This document shows positions 19,505-27,312 of a stretch of DNA of 64,000 nucleotides, one piece after another (position 1 is the first letter of the stretch; each line of letters starts with the position of its first letter). The notes below the pieces were generated by a model. That model did no database searches and was not told where the DNA came from. It saw only the letters and a list, made by a program, of their open reading frames with translations. The DNA is taken from assembly GCF_005281835.1 (NCBI RefSeq), contig NZ_RZIS01000013.1, forward strand, positions 1-64,000. Direction: 5' to 3'. The translations under genes and the position numbers were made by a program. The DNA comes from Vibrio profundi (lineage in GTDB: Bacteria; Pseudomonadota; Gammaproteobacteria; Enterobacterales; Vibrionaceae).

Positions 19505-20695
19505 ATGCCATTTTCCAAGCTTGGATTAAGCACTCCAATTGTTAACGCTGTCGCTGAACAGGGCTACCAGTCACCTACCGCTATTCAAGAAAAAGCAATT
19601 CCGATTGTACTTTCTGGTAAAAACCTTATTGCAGCAGCACAAACAGGTACAGGTAAAACAGCAAGTTTTGTATTACCTATTTTAGAGATGCTAAGTAAAG
19701 GCGAAACGCTACGCAAAAAGCGCGTCCGTGCTGTTATTTTAGCGCCGACACGCGAGCTAGCAGTTCAAGTCGATGCGAACATCAAGCAATACGCAAAGCA
19801 CCTTAATCTCACCTCTTTGGCAATGTACGGTGGCGTTGATTACAAGCAGCAGAAGCAAGCGCTTATCGAAGGCGTCGATATTCTTGTGGCGACCCCTGGC
19901 CGACTTATCGATATGTATGGCCAAAAGGCTGTGTACTTTGAAGAGGTAGAAGTACTGGTGCTCGACGAAGCCGATCGCATGTTAGATATGGGCTTCATTG
20001 AAGACATTAATAAGATTATTGCGCGCCTTCCACAAGATATACAGAACCTGCTGTTTTCGGCGACTCTATCCAACCCAGTACGAGACCTAGCAAAAAGTGC
20101 AATCAATGACGCTGAAGAAATATCAATAGCCAAACATGCCGCGTCTAAGTCAAATATTGATCAATGGTTGGTTACCGTTGATAAAGACAAAAAATCAGCA
20201 CTTCTTAGTCACCTGATTACCGAGAACGACTGGGACCAAGCTCTTATCTTTATCGAAACAAAACATGGCGCCGCTAAGCTTGTCTCTCAGTTAGAAAAAC
20301 GCGGTATTCATGCAGAATCATTCCACAGCGGCCGTAGCCAAGCGATTCGTGAGAATATTTTAGAAGACTTTAAAGCGGGTAAATTAAAATACCTAGTTGC
20401 GACTGGCGTTGCAGCTCGTGGTATTGATATCAGTAATTTAAGCCGTGTTGTGAACTACGACTTACCATACCCTGCTGACGACTACGTACACCGTATTGGC
20501 CGTACTGGCCGTGCCGGGGCGGCTGGTGAAGCGATCTCTTTCGTATCAAAAGACAACTTCAAAAACTTATGCATGATTGAAAGCCGCTTAGGTCACCTGA
20601 TCACACGTAAAGAAATTGAAGGTTTTAAACCACGCAAAGAAGTACCAATTTCTATCTTGAACTATGTGCCAAAGCATAAACGAGAAGCGAACTAA
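19505..20695 (+). CDS. DEAD-box ATP-dependent RNA helicase, RhlE-like
   Basis: A 396-residue helicase with the complete DEAD-box set: FSKLGLS opening, Q motif, Walker A AQTGTGKT (45-52), PTREL (81-85), DEAD (154-157), SAT (185-187), ARGIDI (304-309) and HRIGRTGR (329-336). The core fits the RhlE group. The C-terminal tail is short, about 50 residues, without the long basic or glycine-rich extension of many RhlE proteins, so the substrate range may be narrower. Likely roles are ribosome assembly or mRNA turnover, perhaps in cold, as known for the family. The gene is monocistronic. Confidence 0.9.
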   Translation: MPFSKLGLSTPIVNAVAEQGYQSPTAIQEKAIPIVLSGKNLIAAAQTGTGKTASFVLPILEMLSKGETLRKKRVRAVILAPTRELAVQVDANIKQYAKHLNLTSLAMYGGVDYKQQKQALIEGVDILVATPGRLIDMYGQKAVYFEEVEVLVLDEADRMLDMGFIEDINKIIARLPQDIQNLLFSATLSNPVRDLAKSAINDAEEISIAKHAASKSNIDQWLVTVDKDKKSALLSHLITENDWDQALIFIETKHGAAKLVSQLEKRGIHAESFHSGRSQAIRENILEDFKAGKLKYLVATGVAARGIDISNLSRVVNYDLPYPADDYVHRIGRTGRAGAAGEAISFVSKDNFKNLCMIESRLGHLITRKEIEGFKPRKEVPISILNYVPKHKREAN

Positions 20696-20737
20696 CTAAA
20701 CACTGCCTTCTTCTGCTCATAGTAGAAAACGCCTACA

Positions 20738-20770
20738 ATGAGGCGAAGTGCCAAAATCACTTCGCCTCAT
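20738..20770. other. Perfect 13-bp stem-loop after the RhlE-like helicase gene
   Basis: ATGAGGCGAAGTG (20738-20750) is exactly complementary to 20758-20770 across a seven-base loop. There is no T tract on either side, so it may be a processed 3' end, a rho-dependent or weak terminator, or an mRNA-stabilising hairpin. Confidence 0.6.
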
Positions 20771-20902
20771 GCTTCAAAGTAGACCCAATACAAGATTTCC
20801 ATGAAGTTACGCTATTCACTCCAATAACCAACAGTCTTGCAAGTTTTGTGGCAATCTTGAGTAACAGCGCATCGTAATTTCACTTAACCGTAGAAAAGAA
20901 CA

Positions 20903-21298
20903 ATGATTACTCCCATAGCAATACGTTTAACTAAAGGCCAAGACTTAAAGGTCGAGCTACAGCGTTTAGTCGACCAATATGATGTCAAAGCAGGGACTAT
21001 TGCATCATGTGCAGGCTGTGTTCAAAAGCTCAATATTCGACTAGCAAACGCTGATTTTACTAAGTTTATCGAAGCACCATTTGAAATAGTCTCTTTAATG
21101 GGAACATTAACCGCTTCGCACCAACATGTTCACATCGCTGTTGCTGATGAGCAAGGGAGTGTTTTAGGTGGACATTTGCTTGAAGGCACCATCGTTTCCC
21201 ATACCGCTGAATTAATCATCCACCGTTATGACGACATGGAGTTTACTCGCGAGCACGATGACTCTACTGGTTTTACAGAGCTTTCAATCAATCCTTAA
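20903..21298 (+). CDS. PPC/DUF296-domain protein
   Basis: The 131-residue protein is a single PPC (plant and prokaryote conserved, DUF296) domain. Recognisable parts are the opening IRLTKGQDLKVEL, the central AGTIASCAGCVQKLNIR, and HQHVHIAVADEQGSVLGGHLLEG with conserved histidines that in structures of the family group around a metal-like site. In plants the domain accompanies AT-hooks; bacterial stand-alone members form trimers and have no settled function. The gene is followed after 28 bp by an exonuclease gene on the same strand, so the two may be co-transcribed. The ribosome site is weak. Confidence 0.8.
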   Translation: MITPIAIRLTKGQDLKVELQRLVDQYDVKAGTIASCAGCVQKLNIRLANADFTKFIEAPFEIVSLMGTLTASHQHVHIAVADEQGSVLGGHLLEGTIVSHTAELIIHRYDDMEFTREHDDSTGFTELSINP

Positions 21299-21326
21299 TA
21301 TCCGCAGTACTTAATAGGAATATTCC

Positions 21327-21950
21327 GTGCCATCAACTTATGCAGATTCAGTCATCGTTCTCGATTTTGAAACCACTGGCCTATCACCAAACATGGGCGA
21401 TAGAGCGATCGAAATTGGTGCTGTAAAACTTGAAAACGGCGCTGTCGTCGACACTTTTCAACAGCTTATGAACCCAGGTTTCAGAGTGAGCGGATTTATC
21501 GAAAGCTACACTGGAATCACTAACCGTATGTTACTCAATGCTGCAAGCTGTGATGAAGTAATGGATTCATTTGCAGATTTCATTGGTGACAGCCACCTTG
21601 TGGCTCATAACGCGTCTTTCGATAAACGATTTCTAGACGCTGAGCTTGACGCGATTGATAGAAACTATTCTGGAGATTTTGCATGCTCTATGTTGATTGC
21701 ACGTCGCCTAATCCAAGACTCTCCCACGCATAAATTGGGCGATCTCGTTCGTTATAAAAATATAGAGAACGACGGTACATTCCACAGAGCGTTAGCCGAT
21801 TCTGAAATGACCGCTCGATTATGGAACCTGATGTTAAGTGAATTGAATACGAACTACGGAATTTCAAAACCTAGCTTTCAATTTATGAAGAAGTTGTCTA
21901 AAACGAGTAAATCAGCAATACCTGCACTGCTTACTAAATACAGTCAATAA
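21327..21950 (+). CDS. DnaQ-like 3'-5' exonuclease (DEDDh)
   Basis: A 207-residue exonuclease domain with the three DEDD motifs: ExoI DFETTG (13-18), ExoII NASFDKRFLD (about 95-104) and ExoIII HRALADSEMT (about 153-162), whose histidine places it in the DEDDh subgroup. It matches the epsilon subunit of DNA polymerase III only in the catalytic domain and is not DnaQ itself, so it is better viewed as an accessory exonuclease acting on DNA or RNA ends. The start is GTG at 21327, supported by AGGAA six bases upstream. It lies 28 bp after the PPC gene. Confidence 0.88.
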   Translation: MPSTYADSVIVLDFETTGLSPNMGDRAIEIGAVKLENGAVVDTFQQLMNPGFRVSGFIESYTGITNRMLLNAASCDEVMDSFADFIGDSHLVAHNASFDKRFLDAELDAIDRNYSGDFACSMLIARRLIQDSPTHKLGDLVRYKNIENDGTFHRALADSEMTARLWNLMLSELNTNYGISKPSFQFMKKLSKTSKSAIPALLTKYSQ

Positions 21951-22214
21951 AGCTAACTTCAACCGCGTGACTCACATTATCCATATCAACATTCACGCGG
22001 TATTCAAGCCGATTTTCAATCTCCGCCGGTTACCTTCATTCTGATTGTCAGAATAAAAACCTGCTCTATACATCAAATAACACGCCCACATAACACCATT
22101 AATATCAAGCACTTAACTCAAAACCATCTAGTGGCATGAGGCTTGCTCTACTTAACTTAAAAGCAAAGTTCTTTTAGGCATTTTGCTAAACGGTTAAGTG
22201 ATAAGGGGGGCAAC

Positions 22215-22679
22215 ATGATATTAACGGGTAATCATACAATTGAAAAAGTGACCTATTTGTCTATCGCTCTTAGCATGACAGCCTGTGGCGGCGAAGAGGT
22301 TTCGGAATCTACCCCTACTCATTCAGAACAGGTAGTAGAGAATAGAGGGACTTCTGAGCAGCAAATGGCGTTAATCGGAGACAGCCTTTCTGCAACGGAT
22401 GCGTTCAATGTAGAAGTACAAAGAGAAATCAAAGTTAACCTTTCGTTCCCACAAGGAAACAGTGTCAATCATGTCTCTATTTTTCTATCGCCGCCCACTG
22501 ATGACATTATCTATTCGCAACTTATTTCATCTTCTACATTAGAGAACGCAGAGGAATATCGAACTCAATTGGTGATCCCTTCTCACCAAAAATTCTTGTG
22601 GGTAACACTGAACAAAAATTATGACAATGCCACCGTAATCAAAGTCGCAGACTTAAATCGAGTGATGTACGACTTTTAA
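22215..22679 (+). CDS. Small putative lipoprotein of unknown function
   Basis: The 154-residue protein has a short hydrophobic stretch (about 12-21) and a lipobox-like MTAC at 21-24, followed by GGEE, so acylation at Cys24 is likely. The mature part has a low-complexity Ser/Thr/Glu linker and a predicted beta domain (about 68-154). I recognise no family. A GGGGGG run directly precedes the ATG by four bases. It is flanked by a long gap upstream and converges with the DUF6279 lipoprotein gene 23 bp away. No function is assigned. Confidence 0.65.
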   Translation: MILTGNHTIEKVTYLSIALSMTACGGEEVSESTPTHSEQVVENRGTSEQQMALIGDSLSATDAFNVEVQREIKVNLSFPQGNSVNHVSIFLSPPTDDIIYSQLISSSTLENAEEYRTQLVIPSHQKFLWVTLNKNYDNATVIKVADLNRVMYDF

Positions 22680-22702
22680 TAACGAATAAGGGGGAAGCTA
22701 AG

Positions 22703-23539
22703 TTAAATTAACCCCTCAGCAAGCTGCTGGAGCTCTAGTAGTTCATTTTGAAAGTGTGCCCATTGTTTGTCAGTTGTTGTGCTTAGAATTAGCACCATAA
22801 ACTCACTAGACAGATTCATATTTGTTTCAATTTGATTAGCAAGCTCATCTGAATAAAAGCTTTCTGGCTCCAGCAATAATGCCATTAAGGTTTGTTGAAA
22901 GTAATGCGTGTCTGATTTCTTCTCAAACAGTTGATTTAATGTCGATAATATCCGTGATTGGTACGCTCGCCAGCCAAGCGTTGTAATCTCCATGGATTGG
23001 GACCACTCATTCACAATGACTTGCTGTTTGGGCGTAATAGAGCCTAGCCACTTATTAAGACCCGATTTTATTTTATCTCGATAAAGCTCGCGTGTTTCGG
23101 CATCGGATAGCCCAAGATACTTTTCCAAATACTCACTTTGGTTTTCTGTGAAGTTTTCAATAAACTCTTGCTCTTGCTTTCTGGTTGCCTGCGAAGCCAA
23201 AGCATAAATATCTGGGGCAACCTCTGAGACGACTTTCTTTATATGCTGCTTAATCTCTTTTCGTTGCGCCAATATAAAAGATTGATCAATCTCCTCTCTT
23301 TTCATATTACGCAGTGCTTCTATGCGCTCAATATAAATAGGCAATTCAGACTCGCGATGCCATTTTACTAAAGATTGAAGTCGAGATTCGACAATGGATT
23401 CCTGATCATTAGTCAGGGTCACATAATCATCGACAAACTCCAGAACCAACCAATCCATGTTGTTATACATAAATTTAGCTCCGCAACCTGCCAAAAAAAG
23501 CGTTAACATCACAATGAATATTCGCTTTAATTCCGTCAT
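22703..23539 (-). CDS. DUF6279-type lipoprotein
   Basis: With ATG 23539 the product has 278 residues: a signal peptide, lipobox LAGC (Cys at about 19), the characteristic YNNMDWLVLEFVDDYVTL segment and a long all-alpha remainder rich in Glu, Gln and Lys. This fits the DUF6279 lipoproteins widespread in gammaproteobacteria, whose function is not established. GGGAG sits six bases before ATG 23539, which makes it preferable to the in-frame GTG at 23557. It is monocistronic and probably periplasmic, anchored to a membrane. Confidence 0.75.
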   Translation of the reverse strand: MTELKRIFIVMLTLFLAGCGAKFMYNNMDWLVLEFVDDYVTLTNDQESIVESRLQSLVKWHRESELPIYIERIEALRNMKREEIDQSFILAQRKEIKQHIKKVVSEVAPDIYALASQATRKQEQEFIENFTENQSEYLEKYLGLSDAETRELYRDKIKSGLNKWLGSITPKQQVIVNEWSQSMEITTLGWRAYQSRILSTLNQLFEKKSDTHYFQQTLMALLLEPESFYSDELANQIETNMNLSSEFMVLILSTTTDKQWAHFQNELLELQQLAEGLI

Positions 23540-23844
23540 TCTCACTCCCTGTTGCACCTTTGCCTAAAGTATAGAATGAGGGTTCGATACTTTTTATGAT
23601 AATTTTATCACTATACTTTTAAACATATGGGCTATATTTAACCTAATAAGTGTATAGAAGCTAAGTAATTACAAAGCAAGCTACGCCTAAAGTTAGATAA
23701 ATTTGTTTGGATCTTGTTCGTACATTAGCAGTAATTCACAATATCCAATGTTTATACAAGACGCACTTAAGCCTGTATTTTTTGAATGATTACTTATCGA
23801 ATTATAAGAGTACTGAAAGCTCTCAGAGTATAGGGAGAATATTC

Positions 23845-24018
23845 ATGGCAGTAATTCCTCAATTAGATGAAAATATTGAATATGAATTTTGCTACTTTGA
23901 CGATGGGGAATTTAATCGAATTCAAATAGTCGCCGCTTCTAGGGAAGATGCCATGGCAGAGTATTTGGAACAAGGAAGGCACATCAATGAATTGTATTCA
24001 ATAAGACCGGATAACTAA
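23845..24018 (+). CDS. Small hypothetical protein, 57 residues
   Basis: ATG 23845 with a GGGAG about eight bases upstream encodes an acidic 57-residue protein beginning MAVIPQLDEN. It has aromatic residues in EYEFCYFDDGEF and a helical REDAMAEYLEQ stretch. The frame extends upstream to 23707 by a TTG, but that part has unlike composition and no ribosome site. No family is recognised. The Shine-Dalgarno sequence and protein-like composition support a real gene. Confidence 0.55.
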   Translation: MAVIPQLDENIEYEFCYFDDGEFNRIQIVAASREDAMAEYLEQGRHINELYSIRPDN

Positions 24019-24044
24019 GCCCCTACCTTATTGATGTTTTCTAC

Positions 24045-24079
24045 TAAAACGGCATTGATTCGCTATCGGAACCAATGCC
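24045..24079 (-). terminator. Probable dbpA terminator
   Basis: Minus-strand GGCATTGGTTC/GAATCAATGCC stem with a seven-base loop and one wobble, followed by GTTTTAG. It begins 15 bp after the dbpA stop. Confidence 0.6.
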
Positions 24080-24093
24080 AATTAGACGAGACG

Positions 24094-25473
24094 CTATTTT
24101 AAAATGCGAGCTCTAAATTGACGCCCTTTCATCTTACCGGCTTCAATTTTCTTCAATGCTTTCTTCGCCACAGATTTCTCTACTGCTACATACGAGCGCA
24201 TGGCAAACAAATTAATCTTACCTACCGACTTACCGTCGATACCGCCTTGGCCAGTCAATGCACCTAGAATATCACCAGCGCGTACTTTTGACTTTTTACC
24301 GCCATCGATCTGAATCGTCGCCATTTTAGACTGGTATGGCTGGGCACTTGGTTTCGTTGGCAATTGAGAAGGTTCGATTGGCATGTCCATGTATTCATCA
24401 ATCTGAGCGACACGATACATTTCTTTCTCACTAAAGAAGCTACAAGCTACACCCTTACTTCCAGCACGGCCTGTACGGCCGATACGGTGAACATGTACTT
24501 CAGGATCGCGTGACAACTCAAAGTTGAACACGGCGTCTAGGTTGTCAACATCAAGACCACGAGCAGCAACATCCGTCGCCACTAAAATCGAAACACTCTT
24601 ATTCGAGAATTGAACTAAGGCCTGATCACGCTCGCGTTGTTCCATATCACCGTGTAATTCGATAACGCTAAAGCCACGGTGATGAAGTTCATCCGTTACG
24701 TTTTGAACTTCTTTCTTCGTGTTACAGAATACAACTGCAGATTCCGGTTGGTGATGCAAAAGCAATAACTCCAACGCATCATCACGAGCTTCAGTGCCTT
24801 CTAACTTATAGAAGTACTGCTGAATGCTTGAATGATCATGTGTAGATTCTACTTTCACCATTTCAGGGTTCTTCATGATGCGATCGGCAATAGATTTAAT
24901 ACTTTTCGGGAAAGTTGCACTGAATAGCAATGTTTGACGGTCTTTAGGTGCTTCATTGATCACAGCATCAAGCGCATCCTGGAAGCCCATATCTAGCATG
25001 CGATCAGCTTCATCTAATACAAGAGTATTCAACTCAGATAAATCGATACGACCTTTTTCAAGATGATCAAGAATACGACCCGGCGTACCCACTAGGATAT
25101 GCGCACCATGCTCTAAAGAGCCGATTTGTGGCCCCATAGGCATACCGCCACATAAAGTCAGAACTTTGATGTTGTGGATGCCACGACCTAACGTACGAAT
25201 TTCCTTTGCGACTTGATCCGCCAGTTCGCGAGTTGGACACAATACTAATGACTGAACTCTAAAACGCTTCACTCTTAAATTCTGTAATACACCTAGGCCG
25301 AAAGCAGCGGTTTTACCAGAACCTGTCTTACCCTGACCAATGACATCCTTGCCTTCTAAGATCGTCGGCAGGCTTAGAGCCTGAATGGGTGTCATTTGGG
25401 TATAGCCTAAAGTATCCAGTGTTGATACCAACTCTGGCTTTAGGTTGATTGAAGAAAATTTAGTATTGCTCAA
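24094..25473 (-). CDS. dbpA: ATP-dependent RNA helicase DbpA
   Basis: A 459-residue DEAD-box helicase with Walker A GKTGSGKT (48-55), DEAD (154-157), SAT (185-187) and HRIGRTGR (329-336). The last 75 residues form the DbpA RNA-binding domain, seen in KKSKVRAGDILGALTGQGG and GKINLFAMRSYVAV. That domain binds hairpin 92 of 23S rRNA and directs the helicase to 50S assembly. The start appears to be TTG at 25473: it is the only plausible start that keeps the conserved N-terminus, the next Met is inside the Q motif, and no strong Shine-Dalgarno is visible. This suggests weak initiation. It is monocistronic. Confidence 0.95.
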   Translation of the reverse strand: MSNTKFSSINLKPELVSTLDTLGYTQMTPIQALSLPTILEGKDVIGQGKTGSGKTAAFGLGVLQNLRVKRFRVQSLVLCPTRELADQVAKEIRTLGRGIHNIKVLTLCGGMPMGPQIGSLEHGAHILVGTPGRILDHLEKGRIDLSELNTLVLDEADRMLDMGFQDALDAVINEAPKDRQTLLFSATFPKSIKSIADRIMKNPEMVKVESTHDHSSIQQYFYKLEGTEARDDALELLLLHHQPESAVVFCNTKKEVQNVTDELHHRGFSVIELHGDMEQRERDQALVQFSNKSVSILVATDVAARGLDVDNLDAVFNFELSRDPEVHVHRIGRTGRAGSKGVACSFFSEKEMYRVAQIDEYMDMPIEPSQLPTKPSAQPYQSKMATIQIDGGKKSKVRAGDILGALTGQGGIDGKSVGKINLFAMRSYVAVEKSVAKKALKKIEAGKMKGRQFRARILK

Positions 25474-25691
25474 AGGAAATATCCGAAAAGTTAAAGACAG
25501 TGCGCATTATGGTTGTTTTAAAAAAAATTACCACCGAGATTATGGCTACAAACAATCTGCTGCTCAACAATCGCTCCTCAGACTACTCATATGGTATGCC
25601 ATTTCAAAAAGTTCCACTAACCACTTGCATCTCTCTTCATTTCACAGTAAACCGTCACCCATACCACGACAATCTACATTTTTAATAGTTA

Positions 25692-26375
25692 ATGAAACAC
25701 TCACAAATTTATAAAGCTAGAAATTCAGGATTTACATTGATTGAACTCGTCTCAGTCATCGTGTTGCTCGGTGTATTGGGAGTGGTCGCGGCCCCAAGGT
25801 TTCTATCATTTGTAAATGATGCTCGCCGCGCTTCCAATTTAACTCTGTTTGAACATTTTCGTTCGGGCGTAGAGCTCTACCAAGCAGCCTGTATGGCAAG
25901 AGGTGGTGATACCAGTGAACCGCAAGGGCAAAATTTGAGTGACTTTGAAATCGATGGTATGCGCTCAAACTTTTCTGGTAGCTGCTACCCAACGACGACC
26001 AACCGTAGGGATATTCCTCGCCCAAACGTTTGTTATCAAACTTTCCAAACCATGGTTAACTCTGACCATTTTGAAGACGTCGCTTATGGAAGTGCAAATT
26101 CTTCACGTGGTGGGCAAAATCGAGAAACACTGTCTCTTAGTGACTTTGAAACGGCGCGAGATGCTGGCTACCAAGTTTTTATCCACCAGCGGTTACGCTA
26201 TTTTTCATATTGCCACTATTACAACATTGAGGGAGACCTTTCCGAAGCCCCTTTTGTACTTTATAACGCTGTGGATGGAAGGATCATTACCGGTGTTGCA
26301 GACCTGACTCAAGACTTTACATGGACAGATGAACTCTCCAAATATGGGCAGTACTCTACCCCGCCGTTTCGGTGA
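25692..26375 (+). CDS. Orphan type IV pilin-like (prepilin) protein
   Basis: The 227-residue protein carries a classic class III prepilin signal: a short leader with GFTLIELVSVIVLLGVLGVVA at 13-33, cleavage expected after Gly13 with Phe14 becoming residue 1 and Glu18 being the conserved Glu5. The alpha1 helix continues to about residue 55. The C-terminal globular part (about 70-227) contains five Cys and many Tyr, suggesting disulfides. It resembles MSHA or type II secretion minor pilins. No pilus assembly gene is nearby, so it must rely on PilD and a machine encoded elsewhere. There is no good ribosome site. It converges with the next gene. Confidence 0.8.
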   Translation: MKHSQIYKARNSGFTLIELVSVIVLLGVLGVVAAPRFLSFVNDARRASNLTLFEHFRSGVELYQAACMARGGDTSEPQGQNLSDFEIDGMRSNFSGSCYPTTTNRRDIPRPNVCYQTFQTMVNSDHFEDVAYGSANSSRGGQNRETLSLSDFETARDAGYQVFIHQRLRYFSYCHYYNIEGDLSEAPFVLYNAVDGRIITGVADLTQDFTWTDELSKYGQYSTPPFR

Positions 26376-26409
26376 CATGGTCATTGCACAGCACAGGTAT
26401 TTGGATGAG

Positions 26410-26964
26410 TTAATCTCTCACTAGTGTTAGTCTGATTTCTTGACCATCTGATACTAACTCTAAGCGGGGCGAGAGCGCTTTCTTGTATCGCCAACGGCTA
26501 TGCACGGCTGTATCACTCGGCCTAGCGTTGATGAATTCTATCAATGATTTATCAACTTCAGCTATCTCTGTCGGTCGAGCTTCAATCTCTCGTCTTACAT
26601 CAAACGTATTGCCACCATACGATATCTTACTAAGCCAAAAGCCGTCTTTACGTAGATTAAGTTGAAGCTGAGAAAGATTGTAAGGCGAAAAATCCATCGT
26701 GAATGTCACCTCGTCCACCACTTCTTCACGGACCGTCAGCACTAAGTAGACCGGTAAGTTATAGTACCGAACTTCATCACTACAAAGCTCTTGTACCTCT
26801 AGTCCACAATCAAACAATTCTCCACTGCCTGAAAATTGATGAGCCTTAGGTTTATGATCTGAACCATTAAAAACTTCGCGAAGGTACCATGGTTCTTTAG
26901 CCAATAATGACGAAGTAAAAATTAAGCAAACTGAAAACACAAGGAGAGGAATGGAAAACTTCAT
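26410..26964 (-). CDS. Exported protein of unknown function
   Basis: From ATG 26964 the product has 184 residues and begins with a good signal peptide (MKFSIPLLVFSVCLIFTSS, cleavage near LLA-KEP). The mature protein is mostly beta with two Cys (CGLEVQELC) close together, fitting a periplasmic location. The open frame reaches upstream to 27042, but that would bury the signal peptide and run into a terminator hairpin, so I prefer 26964, although its Shine-Dalgarno is poor. No family is recognised. Confidence 0.65.
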   Translation of the reverse strand: MKFSIPLLVFSVCLIFTSSLLAKEPWYLREVFNGSDHKPKAHQFSGSGELFDCGLEVQELCSDEVRYYNLPVYLVLTVREEVVDEVTFTMDFSPYNLSQLQLNLRKDGFWLSKISYGGNTFDVRREIEARPTEIAEVDKSLIEFINARPSDTAVHSRWRYKKALSPRLELVSDGQEIRLTLVRD

Positions 26965-27312
26965 CTGGAGGCTAATCGGAATACAAGAGGATGCTTGATT
27001 GTACCCTTTTGGCGAAACCTTGACACGGTTTCGATTAAACAAAAAAAACGGGCATACATGCCCGTTAGATAAAATTTAAAGCCTGAAAAACGTAATCCAT
27101 CACGTTGAGAACCATTACAAAATAAAGAATACCATTCCATATCCACACTTTCAACATGTCATTCCATAAGTTGTTTTATTAATGAAAGCGTCATACATTG
27201 AGTAAATATTATTTTACAAAGCATTAATAATAAAAACGATCTAACTTCATATTCTTCAAAGGGATATATGACATAATCAAGGGATTATCGGTAACCATTT
27301 ACAAGGAATAAG
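26965..27312. other. Gene-free region with an orphan minus-strand terminator
   Basis: No supported gene is present. A strong terminator for the minus strand lies at 27041-27066 although no annotated gene ends there. A short frame at 26961-27146 runs straight through the hairpin and is unlikely to be coding as a whole. The segment 27067-27310 may encode a small transcript. Confidence 0.5.
27041..27066 (-). terminator. Orphan rho-independent terminator
   Basis: Perfect eight-base-pair stem ACGGGCAT/ATGCCCGT with a two-base core loop, followed by eight T on the minus strand. Nothing comparable exists on the plus strand. It may end a small RNA from 27067-27310. Confidence 0.8.

Noticed and set aside
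26961..27146. 61-codon minus-strand frame across the orphan terminator
   Set aside because: It runs through a strong terminator hairpin and ends in the signal-peptide gene region; the terminator is the better explanation.
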